NCBI RefSeq assembly: GCF_004322755.1 | Contig: NZ_CP036401.1 | Location: forward strand, 4,526,001-4,590,000 | Source: Pseudoduganella albidiflava | GTDB taxonomy: Bacteria; Pseudomonadota; Gammaproteobacteria; Burkholderiales; Burkholderiaceae_D | Reading direction: 5' to 3' | Length of the DNA: 64,000 bases | Shown here: in pieces, positions 17,958-26,246 of the stretch | Numbering within the stretch: the stretch's first letter is position 1 | Layout: every line of letters begins with the position of its first letter | Notes under the pieces: generated by a model | Told to the model about the DNA's origin: nothing | Seen by the model: the letters and a program-made list of their open reading frames with translations, nothing else | Database searches by the model: none | Position numbers and translations under genes: made by a program

Positions 17958-19283
17958 CTATTTGGAAATGCGCAGGATCGCCGAGGCCAGCTTCGAGAAG
18001 CACGGCGTCAGGTCGGCATCCGTGGCCGCATAGCAGTACATGCCGACCGGCTTGCTGGCGTCGTAGCAGCGCGATGGGCCGTCGGCCACGTTGGCCATGC
18101 ATTTCAGGATGGATTCGCCGGTTTCGTTGTCGGCGTTCTTTTCCTTCAGCGAGGAGCCCATGCCCAGCGTGAAGACGAAGATGCCGTCCTTGCGCGCCCT
18201 GGCGGCCATGGCTTCGGCAAGGTTGCGCGCGGCGCGGCTGACGTTCTGCTTGTACATCGACTCGGAGCCGATATCCTCGGTCACCGGGCGCGGCAGCGTC
18301 GCCGTCGGCGTGGACACGATCGGGAACTCGGTTGCCGCGGGATCGACCGCGTTATAGAACTTCGGCAGCTTCTTCATCGTCTTCCACGCTTCGCTTTCCA
18401 CCTTGCAGGCGGTGCTGACGAACTCGTACTCGGTGTCCAGCCTGAGCAGGCCCTGCCCGACCGCATCGAGCGCGCCGGGCCTGGCGCATGCGCCGAACGG
18501 CAGATTGACACCGAACGACGTGGGCGCGCCGTCGGAGAAGAAGACGATCACGCGCAGGCTGGAGCGGCTCAGGGTCGGGATCGCGTTGAGCTCGTCGCGC
18601 GCCCGCCGCATCCCTTCGAACGACGAGGTGCCGCCCGAGAATGCGTAGCCCGAAATCGACGACAGCATCGCATCGCGCTTGAAACCCCGGCCGGAGGTGG
18701 CGATCGGCTGGTCCACTTCCACGCCCGACGCGAAGTGCAGCAGCGCGACCCGGTCCTGCGTGACATTGAATTTGTTCAGGAAGCTTTTGGCCGACGTCCT
18801 GACCGTCGCGGCCGAAGGCTGCAGCGATCCCGAGGTATCGACCACGAACGCCATGTCCAGGTCCTTGCGCACCGTCTGCGCGGCGGCGGTCGGCATCAGC
18901 GACGTGGTGTCCAGCGTCTGCATCAGCGACACGGCCATCGGCGCCTGGGCCTTCACGTCGATGGTGACCGTGCCGGCATTGAACGTCACCGTGGTGCCCA
19001 GCAGGGCCGGTTTCGACATCAGGTAGCTGGCGGGCATGTTCGCCGCGAAGAACTGCCTTGCCGCGGCCTGCGCGCTGGCCGTCTGTTCCGTCTGGTTATT
19101 CCCGGACGTCACGGCGCGCGCCGCGGCCAGCGCCGCCGAGTCCACCGCGGCGTTGAGCCTTGCCTTGACGAGGTAAGCCATGCCGGCGTCGACCACGAGG
19201 CCCGTCACGGCAAGCAGCACGAGCATCGACAGCGCGACCATGATGGCAACGGCGCCGCGTTGCCGGTTGAGGAATGGAGTCAT
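17958..19283 (-). CDS. tadG: TadG-like pseudopilin with von Willebrand factor A domain
   Basis: A 441-residue protein with a TadE/G-type N-terminus: RQRGAVAIMVALSML precedes a hydrophobic helix (about residues 12-32), and DAGMAYLVKARLNAAVDSAALAAARA follows. A vWA domain starts about residue 140 with the metal site DTSGS, and GGTSSFEGMRRAR is a second MIDAS region. The Cys-rich C-terminal part ends SKLASAILRISK. It is the last of three overlapping minor-pilin genes; its ATG shares one base with the previous stop. Confidence 0.85.
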   Translation of the reverse strand: MTPFLNRQRGAVAIMVALSMLVLLAVTGLVVDAGMAYLVKARLNAAVDSAALAAARAVTSGNNQTEQTASAQAAARQFFAANMPASYLMSKPALLGTTVTFNAGTVTIDVKAQAPMAVSLMQTLDTTSLMPTAAAQTVRKDLDMAFVVDTSGSLQPSAATVRTSAKSFLNKFNVTQDRVALLHFASGVEVDQPIATSGRGFKRDAMLSSISGYAFSGGTSSFEGMRRARDELNAIPTLSRSSLRVIVFFSDGAPTSFGVNLPFGACARPGALDAVGQGLLRLDTEYEFVSTACKVESEAWKTMKKLPKFYNAVDPAATEFPIVSTPTATLPRPVTEDIGSESMYKQNVSRAARNLAEAMAARARKDGIFVFTLGMGSSLKEKNADNETGESILKCMANVADGPSRCYDASKPVGMYCYAATDADLTPCFSKLASAILRISK

Positions 19284-19888
19284 CAGAAGATCGTCATCGA
19301 GTACAGGTCCGGCCCGAAGGCGGACACGTTGAATTTGTCGGCCACCAGCATGTCGAAGTCGTAGAACGTCTCCACCACGTGCACGACCTCGCCATCGGCC
19401 AGCTTGCCGCTCATGATCGTGGTGGCCGGGCGGGTCTTGCTGCTGATGCTGGTGCACGCGGCCGCGTTCCACGCGGTGCAGCCATACACCTTGCTGGCCG
19501 GTTCGTACTTGCTGAAGCGGTAGCCCAGCCCGCGCGCCGCGTCGTCCCAGCGGTACTGGTCGAGCACCACGCTGCGCGATACGCCGCCGCTGGTCACGCC
19601 CATCACCCGGGTGATGTAGACCATGCCGCGCTTGTTGACGTCCAGCGGCGGGGCACTGGCCATCAGCATGTAGATGATGTCCTGGCTGCCCGTTTCCAGC
19701 GGCGTGTTGCCGCGGGCGACCATGTTGGCGCCCTCCCGGCCGATATTGACCATGATGATGTTGGCCTGCAGCGCACGGCCGGCGTCGATCATGCCGAACA
19801 ACAGCATCAGCAGGATCGGCAGGATCAGGGCGAATTCGACGGCGGCGATGCCGCGCTGGCGGGTGGCGTACCGCATGGGCCGGGTCAT
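19283..19888 (-). CDS. TadE/TadF-like minor pseudopilin
   Basis: A 201-residue protein with the pattern RQRGIAAVEFALILPILLMLLF near the N-terminus, a positively charged leader followed by a Glu-containing hydrophobic helix as in TadE-family minor pseudopilins. These are processed by the prepilin peptidase and may prime or tune Flp pili. Its ATG overlaps the preceding tadE-like stop as ATGA, and its stop shares a base with the tadG start. Confidence 0.82.
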   Translation of the reverse strand: MTRPMRYATRQRGIAAVEFALILPILLMLLFGMIDAGRALQANIIMVNIGREGANMVARGNTPLETGSQDIIYMLMASAPPLDVNKRGMVYITRVMGVTSGGVSRSVVLDQYRWDDAARGLGYRFSKYEPASKVYGCTAWNAAACTSISSKTRPATTIMSGKLADGEVVHVVETFYDFDMLVADKFNVSAFGPDLYSMTIF

Positions 19889-20349
19889 TGGAAGAACTCG
19901 TTGCGCATGGTCGCCGCCACGGCGAACTTGTATTTGCCGTCGGTGAAGGCGCGGGAAACGAACGGCGTCGTCACGGTCCACGAACAATCGATCTTCAGCA
20001 CGATGACGCTGCCGGCGCCGCCGAACATCGCATTGCCGTAGGCGGCCGGCTTGTACGACGTGCCATTGACGGAGATGGCGGGCGCCAGCCTGTCGTACAT
20101 GCCGAAGGAGCTGTCGCGGATCTTCTGGATCACCGCCGCGTGGCGCTGCTGGCTGGCCTTGTTCGGGTCGAGGTCGGCCTGCCCCGTGATCGCATAGCGT
20201 GCGCCCTCGCGTACCGCGTACTGCATCGTCAGCGTGACGAAAAACATCATGCCGAACTCGACCAATGCCAGCAAGACAAGAAGAAAGACCGGCATGACGA
20301 TCGCCATTTCAACGACTGTGGCGCCAGATTGACGACTTTTGATGGACAT
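19885..20349 (-). CDS. tadE: TadE-like minor pseudopilin
   Basis: A 154-residue protein starting MSIKSRQSGATVVEMAIVMP, the TadE motif with the conserved Glu five residues into the hydrophobic helix. EFGMMFFVTLTMQYAVREGARYA is typical of the segment after the helix. It is the first of three leftward minor-pilin genes and diverges from the sensor kinase. The shared intergenic region carries a perfect 11-bp inverted repeat. Confidence 0.87.
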   Translation of the reverse strand: MSIKSRQSGATVVEMAIVMPVFLLVLLALVEFGMMFFVTLTMQYAVREGARYAITGQADLDPNKASQQRHAAVIQKIRDSSFGMYDRLAPAISVNGTSYKPAAYGNAMFGGAGSVIVLKIDCSWTVTTPFVSRAFTDGKYKFAVAATMRNEFFQ

Positions 20350-20410
20350 GAGGGATTTTGGCGGATCGGAAGCGTTGAATGCAGTAAGCTTGCGATTCTA
20401 CAATGCAAGT

Positions 20411-20436
20411 TTACTTTCGATATGGATCGAAAGTAA
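20411..20436. promoter_or_regulatory. Perfect 11-bp inverted repeat, candidate operator of the Tad locus
   Basis: The arms are TTACTTTCGAT (20411-20421) and its exact reverse complement (20426-20436), with a 4-base centre ATGG. It lies in the divergent region between the tadE-like gene and the sensor kinase gene, so a bound regulator could control both directions. It is A/T-rich against a GC-rich background. No T-run follows, so it is not an obvious terminator. The neighbouring response regulator is a candidate binder; that is inference. Confidence 0.5.
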
Positions 20437-20484
20437 TCAGCAACGCCGCTGTCGGGCCAGAACAACAAAGAGTGAATTAAAAGC

Positions 20485-22158
20485 ATGTACGACCAGACAT
20501 TGCAGGACCAGGCCTTGCAGGGACAGGCATCGCAGGAACCGCGCCGGAGCGCCGCCGCCCCCGATGCCGAAGCATGGATGGTGTTCGGCATGCGCGTGCT
20601 GCTGGCCATCTCCGCACTGCTGACGCTGTATATCGGGCAGGCCGACCTGATCGTGACGGGCCGCTGGACCTGGCTGTTCTTCCTGGCCTACGTGGTGCAC
20701 AGCGCGATCCTGCTGGGCGTGGCGCGGGTACGGGCCGGCTTCTGGCACGGCCCGATGATCTACTGGGTCGACATCGGCTGGTACGGCCTGATGGTGTATG
20801 CCACGGGCGGCGCGCCCAGCCCGTTCTTCTCGTTCTTCTTCTTCGCCATCCTGGCCGCCTCGTTCCGGCGCGGCTTCGACGACGGCGCCCGCCTGACGCT
20901 GGGCGCCGCCTTCATGGTGACGGTCGCGGTGGTGGCCGCGCAGGGGCTGGCATCGATCCAGCTGTTGCTGCTGCGCGCCACCTTCGTGCTGGCGCTGGGC
21001 TACATGATCGCCTATTGGGGCGGCCTGGCCGTCGACCAGCGGCGCCGCCTGTCGCTGCTGCGCGACGTGAGCCGCCTGTCGAATCCCCGCTTCGGCGTGC
21101 AGCACACGCTCGATTCGCTGATGGAGAAGATCCTGCGCTTCTACGGCGGCACCACCTGCGTGCTGCTGATGCAGGACGCCACGGGCCGCTGGACGCTGAA
21201 CACGGTGCACCACCCCAGCGCCGGGCGCGCGGTCAGCCGCAGCACGATGCGAGAAGATGCCGTGCAGCCGCTGCTGGCACTGGGCGACGCCGCCACGGTG
21301 CTGTTCCGCGCCGCGCCGGCCCGCGCCGGACAGCTGGCGGCCGGCGAGCGCTGGAGCGACCTGGCGCCGGATGCCTGTGCCGGCATCGCCGACCTGCTCG
21401 ATACGGCGTTCTTCATCAGTGCCGCGCTGCCCCTGCGCAAGGGCTCCGGGCGCATCTTCGTCACGGCCCCGCACGCGCTGCGCCGCGCCGATGCGACCTT
21501 CCTGAACCATATCCTGCAGCAGGCCTTTCCCGTCATCGAAACCATCGACCTGCTGGACCGGCTGGCATCGGAAGCCGCGTTTCGCGAGCGCCAGACCATC
21601 GCGCGCGACTTGCACGACAGCACGATCCAGCCGTACATCGGCCTGCGCAACGCGGTCTCCGCGATCCGCAACGGTGCCGGCGACGACAACGCCGTCACCC
21701 CGGAACTCGACCATCTGCTGGCGATGTGCACCGAGGTGATCGGCGACATGCGGCAGTTCGCGCACCGCTTCCGCAACGGCCGGCAGGAAGAGCCGGAGCT
21801 GCTGATCGCGCTGCGGCGGCACCTGGCCAAGGTGCGCTCGTTCTTCGACGTGGACGTGACACTGGATGCGCAGCACGCGCCGCTGATCAGCGACCGCATG
21901 GCCGCCGAGGTGTTCCAGGTCGTCAGCGAAGGCATCAGCAATATCTGCAAGCACACCCGCGCGCGCACCGCCCATGTGCACATGGCGGCCGAAGACGGCC
22001 ACCTGGCGATCGATATCGCCAATCCGGCCGATGGCGCCACGCCATGCCAGCCGTTCCTGCCGGTGTCGCTGGCGGAACGGGTCTACGCGCTGGGCGGCCG
22101 CCTTGCCGTGGAGCCGGGCGCGGGCCACACCGTGATCCGCGTGCGCATGCCGCTGTGA
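20485..22158 (+). CDS. Sensor histidine kinase, NarL-partner (HisKA_3) type
   Basis: A 557-residue kinase. Residues about 30-180 hold five or six hydrophobic helices. A GAF-like region (about 200-360) follows. The dimerisation/phosphoacceptor motif is ARDLHDSTIQPYIGL with His377. The ATPase domain contains VFQVVSEGISNICKHTRA (N box), but its glycine-rich part is short (GGRLAVEPGAGHT). It is followed by a LuxR-type response regulator gene after 31 bases and probably controls the Tad genes on either side. Signal unknown. Confidence 0.9.
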   Translation: MYDQTLQDQALQGQASQEPRRSAAAPDAEAWMVFGMRVLLAISALLTLYIGQADLIVTGRWTWLFFLAYVVHSAILLGVARVRAGFWHGPMIYWVDIGWYGLMVYATGGAPSPFFSFFFFAILAASFRRGFDDGARLTLGAAFMVTVAVVAAQGLASIQLLLLRATFVLALGYMIAYWGGLAVDQRRRLSLLRDVSRLSNPRFGVQHTLDSLMEKILRFYGGTTCVLLMQDATGRWTLNTVHHPSAGRAVSRSTMREDAVQPLLALGDAATVLFRAAPARAGQLAAGERWSDLAPDACAGIADLLDTAFFISAALPLRKGSGRIFVTAPHALRRADATFLNHILQQAFPVIETIDLLDRLASEAAFRERQTIARDLHDSTIQPYIGLRNAVSAIRNGAGDDNAVTPELDHLLAMCTEVIGDMRQFAHRFRNGRQEEPELLIALRRHLAKVRSFFDVDVTLDAQHAPLISDRMAAEVFQVVSEGISNICKHTRARTAHVHMAAEDGHLAIDIANPADGATPCQPFLPVSLAERVYALGGRLAVEPGAGHTVIRVRMPL

Positions 22159-22189
22159 CATCCGAACCAACAAGAAAACGGGGGGAATC

Positions 22190-22843
22190 ATGACGATCCG
22201 CATCATGCTGGTCGATGACCACAAGACCATGCTGTGGGGCCTGGAGCGCCTGATCCAGGCCGAGGCACCGGCGTTCACGCTGGTGGCCAGCGCCAGCGAC
22301 GCGGCCGAAGCGGTCGCGCTGTGCGCGCTGCACGCGCCCGACATCGTGCTGCTCGACCTGGACCTGAAGGGCAGCAGTTCGCTCGACATCCTGCCCGCGC
22401 TGGTGGCCAATGGCGCGACCCGCGTGGTGATCCTGTCCGCCAACCGCGACCACGCCACGCTGGCCAGTGCCGTCAAGCTGGGCGCGCGCGGCGTGGTCAG
22501 CAAGGAGTCGCCCACCGAGGATGTGCTGGCCGCGGTGCGCAAGGTGCATGGCGGCGAGCTGTGGCTCGACCAGCCGCTGATGCAGGCGCTGCTCGGCCAG
22601 CTGGTGGCGCCGGCACCGGCCGCCAATCCCGAAGCGCAGCGCATCGCCTCGCTGACCTCGCGCGAACGCGAGGTGATCGGCATGATCGTGCAGGGCAACG
22701 GCGCGCTGAACAAGGAGCTGGCCGAGCGCGCCTTCATCTCCGAGCGCACGCTGCGTAATCACCTGACGGCCATCTACGGCAAGCTGAACGTGGCCAACCG
22801 CCTCGAGCTGTACATGTACGCCACCCGCCACGGGCTGGGCTGA
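22190..22843 (+). CDS. LuxR/NarL-family response regulator
   Basis: A 217-residue two-domain regulator. The receiver has Asp9-Asp10, the phosphorylated Asp56 in VLLDLDLKG, and the conserved Lys in VVSKESP. The C-terminal helix-turn-helix starts LTSREREVIGMIVQGN and includes NKELAERAFISERTLRNHLTAIYGKL. It is paired with the kinase gene just upstream. A 12-bp palindrome lies 25 bases after its stop. Confidence 0.93.
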   Translation: MTIRIMLVDDHKTMLWGLERLIQAEAPAFTLVASASDAAEAVALCALHAPDIVLLDLDLKGSSSLDILPALVANGATRVVILSANRDHATLASAVKLGARGVVSKESPTEDVLAAVRKVHGGELWLDQPLMQALLGQLVAPAPAANPEAQRIASLTSREREVIGMIVQGNGALNKELAERAFISERTLRNHLTAIYGKLNVANRLELYMYATRHGLG

Positions 22844-22867
22844 GGGCGCGCAGCGGCACGGGGCGTA

Positions 22868-22879
22868 GGACATATGTCC
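22868..22879. promoter_or_regulatory. 12-bp perfect palindrome GGACATATGTCC
   Basis: This palindrome lies in the 170-base gap between the response regulator gene and the small membrane protein gene, about 300 bases before the pilin start. It could be a dimeric regulator site for the pilin transcript. There is only one copy and no second line of evidence. Confidence 0.3.
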
Positions 22880-23013
22880 CATGCCGGGGCGTCGCAAGGT
22901 CCCATGCAAAAGGGGAGCTTTGACGGATGTGCGGCGGGAAGTGGCCCGGTACGATGCTGTTCATGCGCTGCGCCTGATTCGAGCGGCGCGACGGCAACCG
23001 AACTGGAGCGAAC

Positions 23014-23148
23014 GTGCACGACAAGGAAGAATTCCCGGAACAGCACTACGAACGTACCGAGGATTCCACCATGCCCTACGTGGTGCTTTCGGTTCTCGTT
23101 GCGGTCGTCGGTCTGATCGCGGTCTTGGCCGCCTGGACTGGCGCATAG
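23014..23148 (+). CDS. Small single-pass membrane protein upstream of flp
   Basis: A 44-residue ORF with a GTG start and a GGAG ribosome site (23005-23008) five bases before it. The N-terminal 19 residues are charged (HDKEEFPEQHYERTEDS). Residues about 21-41 form one hydrophobic helix (YVVLSVLVAVVGLIAVLAAW). It ends 32 bases before the pilin ATG. I do not recognise a family. Its position suggests a pilus-associated role; an internal Met at residue 20 could also start a shorter form. Confidence 0.55.
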   Translation: MHDKEEFPEQHYERTEDSTMPYVVLSVLVAVVGLIAVLAAWTGA

Positions 23149-23180
23149 GCACCGACCAACACTTCATTAAAGGACACACC

Positions 23181-23354
23181 ATGCAATTCATCAAGAACTT
23201 CATCCAGGAAGAAGACGGCGTCACCGCCATCGAGTACGCACTGATCGCCGCTGTCGTGGCCGGCATCATCGCCGCCGCTTTCGGCACCCTGAAGGGCGGC
23301 ATCGACGGCGTGTTCTCGACGATCGCCGCAAAGCTGCAGGCCGCCACCGCCTGA
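23181..23354 (+). CDS. flp: Flp/Fap-type major pilin
   Basis: A 57-residue prepilin. MQFIKNFIQEEDGVTAIEYALIA has the Flp cleavage site after the Gly, with the mature N-terminus VTAIEYALIA and its Glu and Tyr at positions 5 and 6. A hydrophobic helix follows. AAAGGA lies before the ATG. A strong terminator follows immediately, which would give an abundant short pilin transcript separate from the assembly genes. The prepilin peptidase gene is next. Confidence 0.95.
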   Translation: MQFIKNFIQEEDGVTAIEYALIAAVVAGIIAAAFGTLKGGIDGVFSTIAAKLQAATA

Positions 23355-23369
23355 TTCCGGTGTGCCCGT

Positions 23370-23406
23370 AAAAAATCCGGAACGGGTCGCCCGTTCCGGA
23401 TTTTTA
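23370..23406 (+). terminator. Rho-independent terminator after flp
   Basis: The sequence AAAAAATCCGGAACGGG, a TCG loop and CCCGTTCCGGATTTTTA form a long stem with a T-run. It lies 15 bases after the pilin stop codon and before the cpaA start, so it probably limits read-through from the pilin gene. Confidence 0.9.
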
Positions 23407-23442
23407 TTTGTACCGCGCTGTTTCCAGACAATCAGACCGACA

Positions 23443-24009
23443 ATGCTCCCATCCTGGCTCCCGCTCCTGCTGCTGCTCGCCCTGCTCGCCCTCGCCGTCT
23501 GGCACGACGTGCGCGCGCGCCGCATTCCGAACGCCCTCGTATTCCCGGGCGCGCTGCTGGGACTGGCGCTGCATGCGCTGCTGCCCGCCGGAGCCGGCCT
23601 GTTCAGCACGCCGATGGGCGGCCTGGGCATCGCCTCCGCGCTGGGCGGGCTCGCCATCGGCCTGGCCATCCTGCTGCCGAAGTACGCGTTCGGCCTGATG
23701 GGCGCGGGTGACGCGAAGATGCTGGCGATGGTCGGCGCCTTCATGGGTGCCGGCGACATCGCGGCGGTGGGCATCGCCACGCTGCTGGCCGGCGGCGTGC
23801 TCGCGCTGGCCGTGGCGGCGCGGCAGGGTATCCTGCGCCGGGTCCTGGACAGTACTTACCAGACCGTGCTGCAGGCCGGCCTGTCGCGGATGAAGGATGG
23901 CCTGGACCTGCCCGCGCCGAGCGGCCGCCTGCCGTATGCCGTGGCGATCGCCAGCGGCACCGTGGCGTGCCTGGCGTGGCTGCGCCTCCATGGGGAGCTG
24001 CCGCTGTGA
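23443..24009 (+). CDS. cpaA: Prepilin peptidase CpaA/TadV (A24 family)
   Basis: A 188-residue polytopic aspartic protease that cleaves Flp-type prepilins. The two catalytic Asp are in VWHDVRARRIPN and in MGAGDAKMLA (the GxGD motif). Four or more hydrophobic segments alternate with these. The start is the ATG giving MLPSWLPLLL; the upstream extension overlaps the terminator. Its stop overlaps the GTG of the next gene as GTGA. Confidence 0.92.
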   Translation: MLPSWLPLLLLLALLALAVWHDVRARRIPNALVFPGALLGLALHALLPAGAGLFSTPMGGLGIASALGGLAIGLAILLPKYAFGLMGAGDAKMLAMVGAFMGAGDIAAVGIATLLAGGVLALAVAARQGILRRVLDSTYQTVLQAGLSRMKDGLDLPAPSGRLPYAVAIASGTVACLAWLRLHGELPL

Positions 24010-25382
24010 GCGCGCCGGCACCGGCGCCGGCCGAGGCGCGCGCTCCCCGCACGGTGGAAGAAACCGGCCTGCCCTTCCTGTTCCTCGCCGAGCTGGTGGC
24101 GAAAGTGCTGCACCAGCGCGGCCAGCTGCGCCTGCCCGAACTGGGCTCGCACCTGAAGCTGGGTGTCGGCGTGATCGATCCGCTGATGCATTTCCTGCGC
24201 GCCGAAAAGCTGTGCGAAGTGGCACGTACCGGCAACAGCGGCACCGATGCCGACATCTCCTACCTGCTGACGGAAGGCGGCCGGCAGCGCGCCGCGGCGG
24301 CGCTGGGCCGCAATGCCTATGCCGGCCCGGCCCCCGTGACGCTGGCGGCCTACACGGCCCAGGTGCAGGCGCAGAGCGTGGCCGGCGTGCAGGTCACGCG
24401 TGCCCACATGGCGGCCGCGTTCGACGGCATCGTCGCCAACCAGCGCGTGCTGGCGCAACTGGGCTCGGCCATGAATTCCGGGCGCGCCCTGTTCCTGCAC
24501 GGGCAGGCCGGCAGCGGCAAGACCTACCTGGCCGAACGCCTGCGCGACCTGCTGACCGGCACCATCGCGGTGCCGTATGCGCTGATGGTGGACGGCGAAA
24601 CCATCCCGTTCTTCGACAGCGTGCAGCACCTGCCGGCGGCCGACGCCGTGGCCGCCAGCACGGGCATCGACCGCGGCACGGCGCCCGACGCGCGCTGGGT
24701 GCGCGGCGTGCGCCGCCCGGCGGCACTGGCCGGCGGCGAACTGACGCTGGACATGCTGGACCTGCGCTTCGATGCGCACACCCGGCTGTACCAGGCGCCG
24801 CCGCACCTGAAATCGAACAACGGCATCTTCATCATCGACGACCTGGGCCGCCAGCGCTGCTCGCCGGAAGCGCTGATGAACCGGTGGATCGTGCCGATGG
24901 ACCGCAACGTCGACTACCTCACGCTGCACACCGGCCACACCTTCCAGGTGCCGTTCGACGTGATCGTGGTGTTCTCGTCGAACTTCGTGCCGCACCGCCT
25001 GAGCGATGGCGCCTTCCTGCGCCGGCTGGGCTACAAGATCGAAGTGCCGCCGGCGTCCAGCGACGAATACGCCCTGCTGTTCCGCCAGGCTTGCGCGCAG
25101 GCCGGCATCGAAGCCGACGGCGAGCGCTTCGCCGACACCTTCGGCTACCTGCTGGAATGCCACCGGCAGCGCGGCGTACCGCTGCTGGCGTGCTACCCGC
25201 GCGACCTGGTGCGGCAGCTGCGCGACCTGGCCCGCTACGAGGACCGCGCGCCGGAACTGAGCCGCCACACCCTGGACTGGGCGTGGGACAACTACTTTGC
25301 CGCGGGCAGCCAGCAGGGCTGCGCGCTGGAGCTCGAGCGCCGCGACCGTGGCACGCAGGACAACCGATTGGAGAATGACTGA
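24006..25382 (+). CDS. AAA-type ATPase of the Tad locus
   Basis: A 458-residue soluble ATPase. An N-terminal winged-helix-like region (about residues 25-100: LRLPELGSHLKLGVGVIDPLMHFL) precedes a P-loop domain with Walker A HGQAGSGKTYLAE (about 164-176), Walker B IFIIDDLGRQ and a sensor segment VVFSSNFVPHRL. It is not the pilus motor CpaF, which is encoded downstream, and it is not part of the classical Tad set. The GTG start overlaps the cpaA stop and its stop shares a base with cpaB, so it is firmly in the operon. Function unknown. Confidence 0.82.
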   Translation: MSAPAPAPAEARAPRTVEETGLPFLFLAELVAKVLHQRGQLRLPELGSHLKLGVGVIDPLMHFLRAEKLCEVARTGNSGTDADISYLLTEGGRQRAAAALGRNAYAGPAPVTLAAYTAQVQAQSVAGVQVTRAHMAAAFDGIVANQRVLAQLGSAMNSGRALFLHGQAGSGKTYLAERLRDLLTGTIAVPYALMVDGETIPFFDSVQHLPAADAVAASTGIDRGTAPDARWVRGVRRPAALAGGELTLDMLDLRFDAHTRLYQAPPHLKSNNGIFIIDDLGRQRCSPEALMNRWIVPMDRNVDYLTLHTGHTFQVPFDVIVVFSSNFVPHRLSDGAFLRRLGYKIEVPPASSDEYALLFRQACAQAGIEADGERFADTFGYLLECHRQRGVPLLACYPRDLVRQLRDLARYEDRAPELSRHTLDWAWDNYFAAGSQQGCALELERRDRGTQDNRLEND

Positions 25383-26236
25383 TGCGAAATTCCAGACCAC
25401 TGCTGATCATCGGCGTGGCGCTGTTCCTGGCGCTGGCCGCGGTGCTGGTGGCCGCCAAGTGGATGGGCGAACAGGGCACGGCCGGCACGCGCGTGGCGGT
25501 GGCCGCCGCCGACATCGGCCAGGGTTCCCGGCTCGAAGCGGCCAGCGTGCAGCTGGTCGACTGGCCTTCCGGCTCGGTGCCGCCCGGCGCCGTGACCGAT
25601 CCGAAGCTGCTGGCCGAGCGCGTCACCCGCACCGATATCGCCAAGGGCGAACCGGTGCTGGAATCGAAGCTGGCGCCGCCCGGCACCACGGGCGGCCTGT
25701 CCGCCGTGGTCGCCACCGGCAAGCGCGCCATGACGGTGCGCGTCAACGACGTGGTCGGCGTGGCCGGCTTCGCGCTGCCCGGCAATTATGTCGACATCCT
25801 CGTCAACATGCAGGGTTCGGCCGGCGACAACGGCAATGCCGAACAGCCGATCTCGAAGATCGTGCTGGAACGCATCCTCGTGCTGGCCGTGGCGCAGGAA
25901 TCGAACCGTGACGACACCAAGCCGCGCGTCGTCAATGCCGTGACGCTGGAACTGGCGCCGGACCAGGTGGAAAAACTCGACCTGGCGCGCAGCGTCGGTT
26001 CGCTGTCGCTGGTGCTGCGCAACCAGGTGGACCCGCAGCCCGCCAACACGGGCGGCGCCACGCGCGAATCCGTGCTCGGCCTGCCGCCGCTGAAAGCGGC
26101 CCGCGCCGCCGCCCCGGCCCCCGCGCCCGTGCGCGCCGAGGCACCGCAGCGCGCCGCCGCCCCCGCTCCCGTACGCCGGACCGAAGGTGTACTCGTGATC
26201 CGCGGCCTCGACGCCGCCCCGCAAGCCATCCAGTAA
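25382..26236 (+). CDS. cpaB: Flp pilus assembly protein CpaB/RcpC
   Basis: A 284-residue periplasmic protein with one N-terminal membrane segment (about residues 7-25). A SAF-type domain begins at VAVAAADIGQGSRLEAASVQ, followed by the RcpC region with MTVRVNDVVGVAGFALPGNYVDIL. The C-terminal tail is Ala/Pro-rich (about residues 235-270). CpaB works with the secretin in the outer membrane channel. The start overlaps the ATPase stop by one base. Confidence 0.93.
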   Translation: MRNSRPLLIIGVALFLALAAVLVAAKWMGEQGTAGTRVAVAAADIGQGSRLEAASVQLVDWPSGSVPPGAVTDPKLLAERVTRTDIAKGEPVLESKLAPPGTTGGLSAVVATGKRAMTVRVNDVVGVAGFALPGNYVDILVNMQGSAGDNGNAEQPISKIVLERILVLAVAQESNRDDTKPRVVNAVTLELAPDQVEKLDLARSVGSLSLVLRNQVDPQPANTGGATRESVLGLPPLKAARAAAPAPAPVRAEAPQRAAAPAPVRRTEGVLVIRGLDAAPQAIQ

Positions 26237-26246
26237 GAAGCCCGTC

